Shown here one piece after another: positions 22,275-34,271 of a DNA stretch of 64,000 bases. A model generated the notes under the pieces. It ran no database searches and was not told the origin of the DNA. It saw only the letters and a list, made by a program, of their open reading frames with translations. Positions within the stretch are counted from its first letter, which is position 1. Each line of letters begins with the position of its first letter. Origin of the DNA: Diadema setosum. Lineage: Eukaryota; Echinodermata; Echinoidea; Diadematoida; Diadematidae. Position numbers and translations under genes: made by a program. The stretch covers positions 5,463,544 through 5,527,543 of the forward strand of contig CM067070.1 of NCBI GenBank assembly GCA_033980235.1. Reading direction: 5' to 3'.

Positions 22275-23356
22275 ATATATATATATATACACATACAGTA
22301 TATATGCATGCTATAATATACATCTCATTATTGGCACACATTTTGAGTGGTCTACATATTTATTTGTACTTGTCTTTTCTTGCATGCCATTTTGTTCTTC
22401 CGTACAAACAGACATCTCTCACGCAGCAATACTACTAAAGTTGGACAGGAATTGTTAGCCGGAGTTTCAAAATTGTGTCTGCTGTACGTATGTTTCACAA
22501 TCTTAAAATGTCACTTGTGTAATGTTACTACATTTACTTGCAGTTATAGGCACAATGGGTTCGATTGAAATTGATGACATTTACAACTGACTTCCATTAC
22601 GGCCATCCAGATAAAGTCTTTAACCTCCTCGTAATACTAATGAAGGAACTGATATAATGACGATATTCAAAGTAATTGTACTGTTGCCACAAATCAAAAC
22701 CATTGGAAATAACATTGCATTTAAGACGTATTCAGCATTGTTAAAGTAATTACCTGGTCATAGTGTTTTGCAGTACTGATAAGTAAGTCGAGGGAATCAG
22801 TTTTTGAGGAACACAATGCACAGCATGTAGAGTATGATTATTGGAGACAGAAATAAGAGAACAATCATCACCACTTTAATGGGACAGGTGCCTGATCGAA
22901 TTACCGTTTTTAGCTAGCTAGCAGTATAACGAACTTGCCAAAAGTAATCCTGGCTGCCGCATATTCACTAAGGCTCGATTACAGCAGATCTAGTTGTTAA
23001 CCTGCCAACATAATACAACTTACCCACCTTTAACCCGATCTTGGCTGAAATATTTTCGATACGTATTGTGGAAGGATTATGGTTTGAAAGAAGTACTGGC
23101 TGTTCAACAACTTCGTTGGATTGTTAACCTTCCCCAACATATATTATAAAGGAAATACTGAAAATACTTGTAATTGGTAATTGGTTACGTGATCTCAAAG
23201 GGAGATCATGTTATCTAATATCCATTCTTTGCACTTGAGATCATTACTATTTGAACCTCAATTCCATCGGCGAGGTATTAATCGCATTCTTGCATCCTTT
23301 GTGTCATTGTAGTCATTTTTCTTGTTCTGTGTTCTCTTGGTTGTCTCGGAATATAG
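22275..23356. other. intron, no feature seen
   Basis: No splice-bounded LRR module and no recognisable repeat between family A copy 5 and the next exon. Confidence 0.6.
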
Positions 23357-23428
23357 GTATCTAAGAGACAATCATATTCAAAGACTTGCACCAGGGACAT
23401 TCATTGATAACGACTATCTTCTGCGTTT
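23357..23428 (+). CDS. receptor gene 1, LRR exon d
   Basis: 72 nt, acceptor GGAATATAG|G, donor TT|GTAAGT. It encodes YLRDNHIQRLAPGTF...; Arg replaces Ser in the LxLS block. The intron from exon c is about 7.1 kb, after which the exons become closely spaced. Phase 2 on both sides. Confidence 0.88.
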
Positions 23429-23771
23429 GTAAGTATTCTTCTAGTGTTTCACACACAACGTTTTAGAGTTTAAAGCCATTGACGGATGGTATTTGAACCC
23501 TTCACCAGTCGGCAAATGTCAACAGAAGTAAATATTTCCGGAGAATCACTCACGTTTTTGTTTTACTGTTTTTCACCAGTCCCGCAGTTTCAAGAATGTT
23601 AGTTTTGCAAGGCGTCAATTTTTAATCAGTCAACATTTTTCTTCTTTAATCAAGTGTTATCTTTTAACCGATTTAGATTATCCTGACCGATTTTTTTTTT
23701 GGCAATGTAATATACCTTTCATGAATGCATTTTTTTTTGTCTTTTGTCGACATTATATTAACTTACAACAG

Positions 23772-23843
23772 GTACGTGGAGAATAACAATATTGCAATGC
23801 TAGAGAATGGCACTTTTCTGGGTCTGGAAAAACTGTGGTCTGT
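23772..23843 (+). CDS. receptor gene 1, LRR exon e
   Basis: 72 nt, acceptor TTACAACAG|G, donor GT|GTAAGT. It encodes YVENNNIAMLENGTF.... The split last codon starts GT, giving Val rather than Leu. Only 343 bp separate it from exon d. Confidence 0.88.
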
Positions 23844-23884
23844 GTAAGTATTTGGGTAGTACCCATACCTTTTAACTCTTTATG

Positions 23885-24240
23885 TGCCATGGTGGAAACC
23901 TCCTGTGTGCCACGTTATTCTGAGACACGAAGGTAGTCATGCTTTGAGAAAGAATTCTGTTTTTCCGATTTGTATGACTTCTACAAATGTCTGTTAAGAT
24001 GGGCATAATAGTAGGCAAAGTCAAAGAGGAATGTCAAGCTTTGTTACGATATAGATTGTATGACGAATCTATTTTCAATTTTTCTTTTGAATGACCAGTT
24101 GCTACATTACTGTAAAGGTATGACTTTTGCACATAAAACCGTTACAGAAACTTAGAATGTACGAGCAAATCTAGTTGGGAACATCGCTTGATAGTCGACC
24201 ACCACATAGGATGCAAGTCGTATACGAGAGGAACAAAAGC
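23885..24240 (+). repeat. dispersed repeat J, copy 2
   Basis: Matches 3590-3975 in the same orientation. Begins about 40 bp inside the intron after exon e. Confidence 0.7.
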
Positions 24241-24274
24241 ACATGAAACGCTTTCATACCTTTTGGTTTTGTTT

Positions 24275-24540
24275 TGTTTTGTTTTTGTTTTGTTTTTATT
24301 TATTTTCGTATTGAATCAAATACAAATTCAATACAATTTTCAAAGACACAAAGGCAGAGAATACCAAGTGCAATGATTTAAAATGACAACATAACATTGC
24401 ACACATAGATAAACATAAGTAATAATATTGTACAGCACATGTACAAAACATGTAAAAACACACAAAGTAAGTGTTTTTTCAAGTAAACATGAGAGATAAT
24501 TGTAAGCAGGAGACCACCATCGTGAGCGGTTAAATTCACA
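24275..24540 (-). repeat. LINE 3' tail fragment, copy 1
   Basis: (GTTTT)n then TTATTTTCGTATTGAATCAA. The 200 bp following closely match 43415-43665 (CAATGATTTAAAA-GACA, AACATTGCACA, GGAGACCA-CATCGT). Together they define one LINE 3' UTR, antisense to the receptor genes. Confidence 0.7.
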
Positions 24541-24915
24541 ATTTCAATTGTAACTTGTTACCTGCAATTCAGTTATTGAATTATCGTTACCTGTCTTCAC
24601 GTCGAATGCATGTGGTAATGCATGTCATCTCGACATGTGTTGTTTGAGCTATGAATTACACATTAGTGTTTTAAAGACAAACAAGACAGGCAAAATTAAG
24701 ACGATTGAAAAAAGAAAATTGAGAAATAGAATCAAATAGGTTTAGATAAGGCACAATCATTGACACTGTCATGCATGTTATAAATTCCATCATCATTAAT
24801 GACATTATCCTAATGTTCAGTGAAATCTGTGGTATAATCATATTTCAATGTTTCCTTTTGAAAACTTTACAATGACCTTTCGTTTTGGTTTTTATATGCA
24901 ATGTATTATTAACAG

Positions 24916-24987
24916 ATACCTCTCAAACAACAATATCACTTTCATCGAAGCTGGTTCATTTGATGGCTTAAAGAACCTCTGGTGGTT
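24916..24987 (+). CDS. receptor gene 1, LRR exon f
   Basis: 72 nt, acceptor TTATTAACAG|A, donor TT|GTAAGT. It encodes YLSNNNITFIEAGSF..., the most canonical repeat of the set. NIT is an N-glycosylation sequon. Phase 2 on both sides. Confidence 0.9.
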
Positions 24988-25414
24988 GTAAGTATTACCA
25001 GATGGCACTAAACCGTCAAATAAATGATATAAAACAAAATAAAATGGATGACATTTTTCATCACTTCTTTTTTTTTTTTTTTTTTGGTTTCAATGCGTAT
25101 CCCTCCCCTCACTTATATAAAGTAGCCTGCAAACAAAAACCCAAAGGTGCTCCATGGTTATGTTGTACCTAAAATAAGCTATACGTTTTCGCTTATTCCA
25201 TTTTGTCTAAATGTAAATTCAAATAACAAAACGACCACCAAAAGCTATTTGTGGTCCCGTGGCGATTGTGTAGTGTGTGCTTATGTGTGTGAATGTGACT
25301 AGCAGTAAATTTGTTTTGTTTGCAACGAAGCAATTACTACAATAGCCTATTTATATGTGGCCACTGGATTTAAGCAAATTCGTTATGATGTTGTTGTTCA
25401 TGTCTTTGTTATAG

Positions 25415-25486
25415 AATTCTGGTGAATGCTGGAATACACACGATTGAACGCAACACTTTTCACGGTCTGGACACACTATTCTACAT
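25415..25486 (+). CDS. receptor gene 1, LRR exon g
   Basis: 72 nt, acceptor TTGTTATAG|A, donor AT|GTAAGT. It encodes ILVNAGIHTIERNTF.... The conserved Asn 6 is Gly here, so the Asn ladder is interrupted. Spacing and phase are unchanged. Confidence 0.87.
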
Positions 25487-25724
25487 GTAAGTCACTTGTA
25501 TTGAAAAAAAAAAAAAGAAAACAAAAAGAAACACATCCACCACTTTGAATCGAGTTAGCAATTATATATGTATATAAATATATATATACATTTATTATAT
25601 ATATATATAATTTACATACTTATGTGTGCGTGCAAAGGGTTAGGCAAGGAACTTGTAGACAGTTTATTTCTTCACACAGACCATTAACGGATAATGAAAT
25701 AATCCTGTTTTTTCTTTCTTATAG

Positions 25725-25796
25725 GGATCTCTCACAAAACAATCTCCGGATGATTGACAGTAACTCATTTGAAAACCTTGGGACGCTGACAGAGTT
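25725..25796 (+). CDS. receptor gene 1, LRR exon h
   Basis: 72 nt, acceptor TTTCTTATAG|G, donor TT|GTGAGT. It encodes DLSQNNLRMIDSNSF.... The intron to exon g is only 238 bp. Confidence 0.9.
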
Positions 25797-26040
25797 GTGA
25801 GTAGAATTCTCATGACTTTAACTTGTTCATTAAAGTGATATCTGGAATCTCTTTGAAGTTAATTATACAACATTGCGGCATTTGTAGTGTCCCTTTGTAC
25901 TACCATTATCCTTGTAATTCTACGACACGTATAACAGACAGAAGAGTAATGATAAAAAAAAAAACCCAACAACAACAGGACAAATAAACAAACAACTTGT
26001 ATTCAACGTGGAAGACGCAACCTGTAATTAGAATGTAATT

Positions 26041-26135
26041 CTCTCTCTCTCTTTCTCTCTCTCTATATATATATGTATGTATGTATACATAATATATACA
26101 TATATACAAATATATATATATGTAAATGTAGTATA
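26041..26135. repeat. (CT)n/(TA)n simple sequence
   Basis: CT-rich then TA/TATG dinucleotides inside the intron between exons h and i. Minus-strand Ile-Tyr frames here are artefacts. Confidence 0.9.
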
Positions 26136-26268
26136 CGTATATCAATGTAAATATATAAATATAAATTGGTATTTGAATGTGTGTGTATACTATATGCACA
26201 TATTTTGCATTCGTATGAATTAAAACTATCAACAAACTTTTTTGTGATCTCTTTTTGGGAACGCGTAG

Positions 26269-26340
26269 AGATCTTTCTCGTAATGGCATCATGGAAATCA
26301 AACAGGACGCCTTCGTTGGTTTGAAAAACCTCGTCACGTT
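26269..26340 (+). CDS. receptor gene 1, LRR exon i
   Basis: 72 nt, acceptor GCGTAG|A, donor TT|GTAAGT. It encodes DLSRNGIMEIKQDAF.... The polypyrimidine tract is weak, but the reading frame and phase fit exactly. Confidence 0.88.
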
Positions 26341-26377
26341 GTAAGTGTTTTTGGTAATGCTGCCCTTTGTTGTAAAT

Positions 26378-27061
26378 GTGACCCTGTATCACAAAACTAA
26401 CAAAAAGTCGCCAGACATGGATTATTTGTTAAGGCCAGATTCTGAAAGAGCAGACTCTAAGCTTTAAAAGTGATGTATAACTCAATTCAAATGGACTTCC
26501 CTAACCTATCTAAATACTGGAAAGAAAGCACACACTCTAAAAAAGTGTAAACTGAGAAAAGAGATTCTGAAGTACAGGGTCTATTCAAGGGCTTAATCTT
26601 TACCAAGCTGTGCTAGCTGTGTGGTGCGAGGGACAAAACACAGGATGTAAACAACCGGAGCAACAACAATAATGGGATTCTCAGATTAAGCTGAAAATAA
26701 GCACGCTCTATTTACACATTCTTTCCGTAATTGGCGCCAACTTTCAATGCAGTAACATTATCATTTTACAATTTATTAGACTTGAACGTGAAGAGTATAC
26801 AAATGATTTCAAGAAATGAAAGGGGGTCTCTATGACATAGCTGATCATTCTACTTTTCCCCCCAAAAGGGTTGTAAAAAACAGCTCAAAGCACACTTTCC
26901 CGTTCATGTTATGATCCCAAACTTAAGAATAACGCAGAAGAAGGATAGCTCTATCAGAAAATATGAAAAACCTCTAGATTGACTCGGTTGACCCATTTCA
27001 TCTTTTTTTTTTGAGTCCTCAGTGAGTGCGACTTTTTGTTTGTTTTGTGATGCACGGTCAC
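26378..27061 (+). repeat. family C, copy 3
   Basis: Full length, GTGACCCTGTATCACAAAAC to GTGATGCACGGTCAC. Begins 38 bp after LRR exon i. Confidence 0.9.
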
Positions 27062-28140
27062 AAATGACAAAACAAAATGTTAGAGATTCATGGAAGAATG
27101 TACTGAGTAGTTTGATAGCTACGGGCTGACAAGAGTGGTACGATATGTGTTGTTGTTATTGTTTTTTTTTTTTGAAGGAAAAATCGGTTACCATATAACA
27201 AACATAGGATCATTTTATTTTGTTTTATTACGTTTTTAAGAAACCGCCTACCACAAAGTCAGCATTCAGTTAGACGTAAAGGCGGTAGGGAATTAGCTTA
27301 GGTCAATTTAAAATGCAAAAGTAGCAAGCAACAGAACAAGAAGACTTCACACAGTTAACAAATTTTTGTGCAAAAGATATCAAAATTTGGAAATATCTTT
27401 CTTTCAGAAATACCTCACTTCTGTTTATTTTCTTAGGCGAGACTGATTTATTTTGTACCCCTTATTATCAATGTTTTGGACAGTCGTAAGTGAAAAATAA
27501 TTGGTTATTAATCTGAAATGCCTCCGGTTTCTTTTTCGTCTCTTACTACCCCCCCCCCCCCAAAAAAAAAAAAAAAAAAAAAAACAACAACAACAACAAC
27601 AAAACAAAAAAAAAACCAAAAAAAAAAACAAAACAAAACAAAAATGTTCCTTACTAATTTACGGAAAATGTCAATCAGGTGTAATGACTTTGTGACTTTG
27701 ACAGCAATTGCCTCAGGTATAGTACATATTCTATGTTGTGCATAATAAATGAATACTGTGCATTCAATAGAAAGAAGCAAACGATGCTACTCGTGAATAC
27801 AAACTACTTTCTCAGGGTTTTGCCTTTCGTTTGTACGTGTTATATGTAAATATAATGTTAAAAAACTTCTGTTTATAATCTTATTTCGACTTCTTTAGTT
27901 GGGCGAATATTAGGAAAGGGAAAACACAGGAAAGAATATGTCTTTTTTTTTAACTGAAAATCATCAAATCACCTTCAGCTTTCGTTTGTGCACACTTTCC
28001 CTATAAAAAAAGTCTTTTGTAAGTACTAGTACTCTGCATTATTTGCTTTACATCCTCCAGTACAGTACAGAAAACAAACGGTTGGCTGTTTCATTGATGT
28101 TGATTTGATTTTTTTTTCTGTTATTCTCTTTCCTTGACAG
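27062..28140. other. intron, no exon seen
   Basis: Contains a C-run, an A-run and (CAA)n at about 27550-27650. Lys/Gln/Thr-rich frames there are simple sequence. Confidence 0.65.
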
Positions 28141-28212
28141 GGATCTTTCTCACAATAACATATCGACTATTGACAGCAGAACATTCAACGATCTGGTCAG
28201 TCTCTACGCCTT
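28141..28212 (+). CDS. receptor gene 1, LRR exon j
   Basis: 72 nt, strong acceptor TTCTCTTTCCTTGACAG|G, donor TT|GTAAGT. It encodes DLSHNNISTIDSRTF.... NIS is a potential glycosylation sequon. Confidence 0.9.
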
Positions 28213-28629
28213 GTAAGTACGCAAAGCTGATTTGTTGTGGGACACGAAGCGGGACAAGTTGTACATGATTATTAAAGCTTATCGTCTTCAAAAATCAGAA
28301 ACCATAACAATGTAATCTTTATTAGACGTTAATCTACAAAAAGGGCTTTAAAGTTAATATTCTATGGAAGCACCCTGAACACTAAACTCCCAGTCATGTG
28401 TAACACACTCAGGCATTTTGAACCCTAACTCCAACTGGAGCAGTTTGAATGAATCGTCAAACCTGACAAACCTAAAACTATGGGAGAAATCGGACAATCC
28501 ATTCAAAAGTTATTATTTCTTTTAAAGTATCTACATATTTAGTGCTGGATGAGCAGACTACCACAGTGTATAATGTCACATGTGTACAACAACATAAGGA
28601 CAATATAAAGAGAATTTCACAAAATTTTT

Positions 28630-28800
28630 CATTTTTCATTTCATTTCATTTCATTTATTTCATTTCCAACAACATTTTCATACACAAAATAACACAACAT
28701 CAATGCAATGTAGTAACAAAGAAAAATACGTGAAGTTGACAATACTACGCATCACAAAAGCAAAGTAAACAATGAAAATTGAATTGAAACTAAAGTTGCA
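28630..28800 (-). repeat. LINE 3' tail fragment
   Basis: (ATTTC)n followed by TTTATTTCATTTCCAACAAC, the same end as 4797-4960. The rest of the interval 28213-29736 shows no exon. Confidence 0.65.
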
Positions 28801-29736
28801 GGAAATGGAGGAGACATGCTAAAAAATTTTACTTTTTGAAAAAGATGCACGTTTCCTCGACTCATCACTGACGTATGTTAAGGGTAATATTATTCCCCCT
28901 TTCCTTGTGAAAGAGGAAAGTCAAGCCTTCTTTTGTTTTGCGAGAAAAAACAATATTTTCTTTAAATCGTTGTACACATGTGACATCACAAACTGCAGTA
29001 GTCTTCTCATCCGGCAGCGACTGAGCAGAAATTTCAAAAAGTCATAAGTTTTAAACGGATTGTCCAATTTTTTCTTCAAACTCTTGCTAATGTGCTCTAC
29101 TTATATTGCTGCATTCACTCAATCCACATGTCCATGAAAGTGAATTGTTCTTTAAAGCCGTTGGTACCGTATGTCGGAGAGCTATACCTTAACGCACTTA
29201 AAAGAACCAGTTTCTCTTCTCTCATGTAGAGCAGGCTGAAATCCCAGTGAAATCTTCAAATGCGGTTAAAAAAAAAAACACAAACTAGTATCCAAGAACT
29301 TTTACGATTGAAGGAGGTAGATTAGCATGAAAAAGAAGAAGATAGAAAGAAAGAAAAATGGAATGATAAATCTATAGTTAGCAATAGCAAAACCCCATAT
29401 TCATTTTGTTGGACAGTCTAAGACGCATTTATAGTAACCTGCACAAAAGTCAATCTATCGAAATGCATGAACGTGAAAATATGACAGGCAACTATGAAAC
29501 AACCTGACATTCGAGCAACGCAATTACTTCATTCTTAACTTTTTTTCTCGAATATCCTATTTTTACTAGTACCTTCAATGTGTTTTACATGGTTACAGTG
29601 TTCCGTGTGTGTATGTATGTGCTTTTCCTGCTTGGATGTTTATTTGGCTATGTCTTCTAGAGTGCTAGAATCCGTAATTTTTGTTTGTGGTTAGAACCAC
29701 TCCATACACTTCCTTGTATTGGTTTCTCGTATGCAG

Positions 29737-29808
29737 AAATTTGTCAACGAACTCCATTCAGCGCCTGCTACCCAACTCCTTCTCGAAACAGGCGCAGTTG
29801 ACCTATTT
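29737..29808 (+). CDS. receptor gene 1, LRR exon k
   Basis: 72 nt, acceptor CGTATGCAG|A, donor TT|GTAAGT. It encodes NLSTNSIQRLLPNSF.... The end of the repeat is polar (KQAQ), unlike the usual xGLxxL. Confidence 0.88.
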
Positions 29809-30109
29809 GTAAGTTGTATGATGTTTGCTTATTGGCTGACGTTGTTGTCGGGCTTTGCCGGACCGGACGCATAAATATATTTATTTCAGTATTTCCTTGT
29901 AGGCTATTGTTGGCGACAAACAGTTACTCCTTATAATCTGCGTGCATTCAAGGTAGCACTGTATACACAGAGCATACAATAAGGGGAGAAATTAAGTTTG
30001 AATGTTCCAAATTTTGCTGTTAGTGATTATTTTTTTTTTAAATTCACTTCAGTTAATGACAGCCATATTGACTGATATTTCCTATTGTGCTTAACTCCTT
30101 TACTTTCAG

Positions 30110-30181
30110 GGATCTCAGTTACAACCCAATCACAGTCGTCGAGCCAAAGGCATTTGCTAACCTCTCCCGCCTTGAATACCT
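30110..30181 (+). CDS. receptor gene 1, LRR exon l
   Basis: 72 nt, acceptor CTTTACTTTCAG|G, donor CT|GTGAGT. It encodes DLSYNPITVVEPKAF.... The DLSYNPI form is common in the last regular repeats of LGR ectodomains. Confidence 0.9.
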
Positions 30182-30813
30182 GTGAGTTAACTTAAACTCG
30201 AACAGAAATGTCCTGATATCATCTCATCGAGCATTCACCAACAAACAGTTACTTGCAAATACAAAGAAAGCATGGAGTATTATTGTTATGTATTTTCCGT
30301 GGATTCGACAAAGCGAATATGAATGTACGAACACTAACGGGCAGAATATGGAGATGTTAGGAATACAAGACAACAAAGCAGAATGAATGAATAGTTAATA
30401 ATACTGAAAATATAGATTTATGTAGGGAAAAAATAGGATATAAATACGTTCATTTTTATTATTATGTTAGAATGCTCAAAAATATATTTCTTTACTACCT
30501 CAGGTCTAAATACCTTATTTTAAGAGAGTAGGCCTACATCGAAATACGTAAACGTCTTATTTTCGAAAGGGAGTGCATGGTCTCTGCCTTTGTTTATGAT
30601 AAATACACTCAAAATATGCTTGAAACAGTCAGTTATCACTACAAAATATTGTCAGAAATAAACAGCACAACTATTCACGGATAAAGGTCTAAAGAAATCA
30701 TGTTGCTTGAAAAAAATGCCAGGAAAAAAAGAAAAAACATCGTTGAGTATTATCATTTTTTTTTTGGATAGTATTAACTTGTACCTTGCACATTGCTGCA
30801 TTTACTGACTTCT
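30182..30813. other. intron, no feature seen
   Basis: AT-rich intron sequence with no exon signal or recognisable repeat. Confidence 0.6.
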
Positions 30814-31298
30814 TTTTTTGTGCCTCCGCCACGAAGTGGTGCCGGAGGCATTATGTTTTCGGGTTGTCCGTCCGTCCGTCCGTCCTTCCGTCCGTCCTTA
30901 ATGAATTTTGTGGACAGCGTAACTAAAAAACCTTTTGAGGTATCCTATGAAACTTGGCATGTATGTGTATTAGGGGGTGAAGTTGTGCCTATCAACTTTT
31001 GGGTGCACATGTTCAAGGTCAAAAGGTCAAGGTCAAATACGTAAAATTTCACTATATCCACCATATCTATGCAATGCCTGAAGATATTTTCTTGAAACAT
31101 ATGTATACATGTATTACCCAATTAAGATTCTCTGGTGAAAGTTTGGGGTCATGAGGTCAAAGGTCAAAAGGTCAAGTAAAATATTAAAACATCACTTTTT
31201 TTCTCCGTAACTTGGAAATTGTTCAAGGTATCTTTCTGGAACATAGTATATATACATGTACTGACTGGCAGTGATTATCTAGAGGATTTAGGGTTCAT

Positions 31299-31345
31299 GG
31301 GGTCAAAGGTCAGGGGTCAAAGGTCAGGGGTCAAAGGTCAAGGAC
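31299..31345 (+). promoter_or_regulatory. array of AGGTCA direct repeats (DR1-like)
   Basis: GGGTCAAAGGTCA is repeated three times in tandem. Each contains two nuclear-receptor half-sites one base apart, the arrangement known as DR1, bound by RXR/HNF4/COUP-TF-type receptors. Similar pairs occur at about 31010-31040 and 31150-31180. Whether any is used is unknown; they belong to the repeat unit of the host element. Confidence 0.4.
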
Positions 31346-31904
31346 AACACTTCAAAATGTTACTATTTCCCTCATATTTATGCAATGCCAGCAGGATTAT
31401 TTTTTTTTTACACTTGGTGTATAACATGCAAGTATAACCTATAATAGTGATTCTCTGGAAACTGTTTTTTTCTTTTTTTTTACCTCAAAGGTCAAAAGAT
31501 CAAAGATCAAGGGAAAGTGCTGAACTAACTTTTTCCTCCATATCTCGGAAGTGGCTCAAGTTATCTTGAAACTTTCTACATATTTATGCATGTTCTGTCT
31601 GACAGTGATTATCCTGTGAATTTTACGGTCAAAGGCCAGATTAAAATGGTAACAGTGTACTTTTCAATACAGAAATTGCACTTTTTCTCCATACCTTGAA
31701 AATTACTCAATGCATGAGCTGTATGCAGCCACCAGCTGTTTGAAGCACCTCTTCAATTCCCTCTTCAATTTCCTCTTTCGTTTCCCTCTTTCGTTTCCTT
31801 GATCAGCGTGTAGGCATTCTCTTTCTTCTTTCCTTCCTTCCTTCCATTTTTCCATCTATTTTGTCGAGTCGTGTCATGTTGCTGTGTGTCTCCTATTTTG
31901 TTCC

Positions 31905-32190
31905 GTTTGTGCTAAGCATATGCAAATAAGTATTTAATTAGATTTTTCTTGAGGGGTTCACAATCTACAAGCTTGCATTTTAGTGGACCTCTCAGTTCTT
32001 TTTTTTTTTCAACTGAAACATAACCTTGTATTTTTTTGCGTATACATGCATGTAACTTTATTATTGTATCATTTGATATCATTTGCAAGATGTATGTACA
32101 CGATTGTGATATGATTCCTAATTTATACTGTGTTATGCTCTGTTGGAAAGAGGAGAAGAATAAAATAAAATGAAATGAAATGAAATGAAT
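31905..32190 (+). repeat. LINE 3' end, copy 2 (nested)
   Basis: Same 3' UTR as 20755-21088, ending in (TGAAA)n at 32169-32190. AGGTCA-rich host sequence resumes immediately after the tail. The insertion may start earlier, near 31700. Confidence 0.8.
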
Positions 32191-32806
32191 GGGTCAAAGT
32201 CAAGGTAAAGTCCTTAAATCCCAAAATACATGCTCTCGTATTCATCCAGTTAAACCTAGGTCAAGGAAGGTGAACATTCAACACATTTGTGACAAACTTG
32301 TCATTTTAATATCTTGCCAATTTTGTGAAAATGTAATCACACATTGTCCACATGTACAATAGACCTATTAGGAGAATCATGCATCATGGCGGAGGCATAC
32401 CAGTCGCCTTAGCGACATTTCTAGTTTCATTCTATTTTCATTTCTGCGAAAGCATTCTTTCAACTTTGAGAAGGATTTCTTTTTTTTTTTTTTTTTACAA
32501 TAATAAAGATATCATCAGTACAAAATAAAATACCCACTTCAATGCTGATGGCCTTTGTTTGACTTTTTTTCTTTTTTGTGTGTGTCCGGTAATGATTTAT
32601 GATTTACAAGTTCCCGGGGAACAAAAAACAAGCCAACAATGAATGCAATCTATACTAGTGATTCTTCAAATGACGATAATGAATGTACATTTCATTAAAA
32701 TCCATTCCGGGTAATCGGCAAATACGGCTTAAACCACGTATACATATCGTTGCTAGTGGTATAGGATATTTGCCCCCCCCCCTTTTTTGTCTTTTATTTG
32801 TTTCAG

Positions 32807-32878
32807 ACTTCTAGCAGGAGCTGAACTCAATATTGTGGACGAGAACACAGTTTCACCTCTGAAGTCTCTGAAAGCTCT
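32807..32878 (+). CDS. receptor gene 1, last LRR exon (m)
   Basis: 72 nt, acceptor TTATTTGTTTCAG|A, donor CT|GTAAGT. It encodes LLAGAELNIVDENTV...PLKSLKAL. The LxLSxN block is lost, but the VxPLKSLxxL ending resembles the last repeat before the hinge of relaxin-type receptors (MFxPLxxLxxI). It is therefore likely the capping repeat. Confidence 0.82.
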
Positions 32879-34271
32879 GTAAGTGTGACTAACTGCATGT
32901 CCCTTGCACTGAAGCTGCGTCTGTGTGTATGATATTATGTGTGCGTGTATGCGTGTGTGTGTGTGTGTGTGTGTGTGTGAGTGTGAGAGTGTGTCTCTGC
33001 GCGCGCACGTGAGTTGGTGTGTGGGCGCATGAGTGTGCGTGTGCGTTTTTGTTCTTCTTTATCATATTTAGTAACAAGTTAAGTATTATCATTTCTTAAA
33101 TCACAATAGAATGAAAGTAAGTTATCCCATCGACCTGGAAGATTATCGAACCTAAAGAATTAATGATTTCAAGACAAGACTGACTGCCAATAACAATATC
33201 TAAAACACCAGCTATAGCGACAAAGTGATATAGCATGATGACTCGTGCACATTATATACTTTGTCCTTCGTTCCTTTACAAGTGAAACGTATCGCGCAGC
33301 ATGTTCTCAAATTTGTCTTGAGCCGTATAGAGTACAAAGTGTGATAACAAAGTCATTCATCGCCATGGAATCTTGTTCTACACAACCTCACCTGGCCCGA
33401 ATATCTATGAACAGTATTGTTGCTAACCATGCTCGCAACTGGTTGTAACCCAAGCTATATCAAAATCGTGATATCATCACTACGGTACTCAATAAAGATC
33501 GCTTGATACTGCAAGTTCCTCTGAAATTCTGTAGATGAAGTTAAGTGGACAAATCTTAAAGCGTTAATAAAGTCTCAAGAGACATAAATATAAATACTTC
33601 ATATCAGGTTTCCATTTTTCTCGAAGATTCACTAGAAACATCATTACATATGCTTTTGCATTCATATTTTGTATACATTATTATATGTTATATAACCATG
33701 TATGTAAATAGTATAATATATATTGCATATATGTATACCCATGAACATACATGAATACGTTTGCTTGTTTGTACATGTTTCCGTGTGTGTGAAAATGTCA
33801 TTATATTCATGTTGTCATGATCCCTACGTGCTTTGTGGCATTATTACTCCACGCTTTGTTTCGTCGTTCATAACGTGGTTTAAGTGAGAACATAAAAAAA
33901 AAAAACGCTTTACAAATTATGTTGTCAAAAAGATCAGTTATCAAATCAAATGATATGAATGGAATATTTGACATACATGCGTTAACATAGAAAATGGATA
34001 GATATCTACTAAGATCAAGAGAAATACGTTACACACACAATGACCTCCCATTAACAATTATACATTTGTATTTTTGCATTACTGTAAAAATCTAACTGTA
34101 ACGATTTAACACTGGAAGCGTGGTACAGTTAGAAGAGGCCTGATGTTTGCAGCAAGGTACTATACGTTGTTAATAAACAGAAGAGTGAAAGCTTGTGATA
34201 CTAACGGGGTACTCTTTCATGATTCCCTTCATGTTTATATTCTCTCTCTCTTCCAATTTTCTAACAACTAG
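32879..34271. other. last intron of receptor gene 1
   Basis: Contains (GT)n at 32940-32990. Frames in 33245-33448 look random. It ends in a long pyrimidine tract (about 34235-34260) and CTAACAACTAG. Confidence 0.7.

Larger units (their letters stand above)
30814..32430. mobile_element. dispersed element with CCTCCGCC ends and AGGTCA arrays
   Basis: The left end has TGCCTCCGCCACGAAGTGG and GGTGCCGGAGGCA (a hairpin) followed by (CCGT)n. The right end has TGGCGGAGGCATACCAGTCG. The interior repeats a loose unit of about 180-200 bp built around AAGGTCAAAGGTCA, a statement such as TTTTTCTCCATA, and CTTGAAAC. Non-coding. A LINE 3' end is nested within it. Elements of this type are widespread in marine invertebrate genomes; the class is unknown to me. 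Confidence 0.65.

Noticed and set aside
22437..22490. Possible LRR exon beginning after AAAG with TTGGACAGG
   Set aside because: The phase-2 frame hits a stop (TTAG) within a few codons and hydrophobic spacing is absent.
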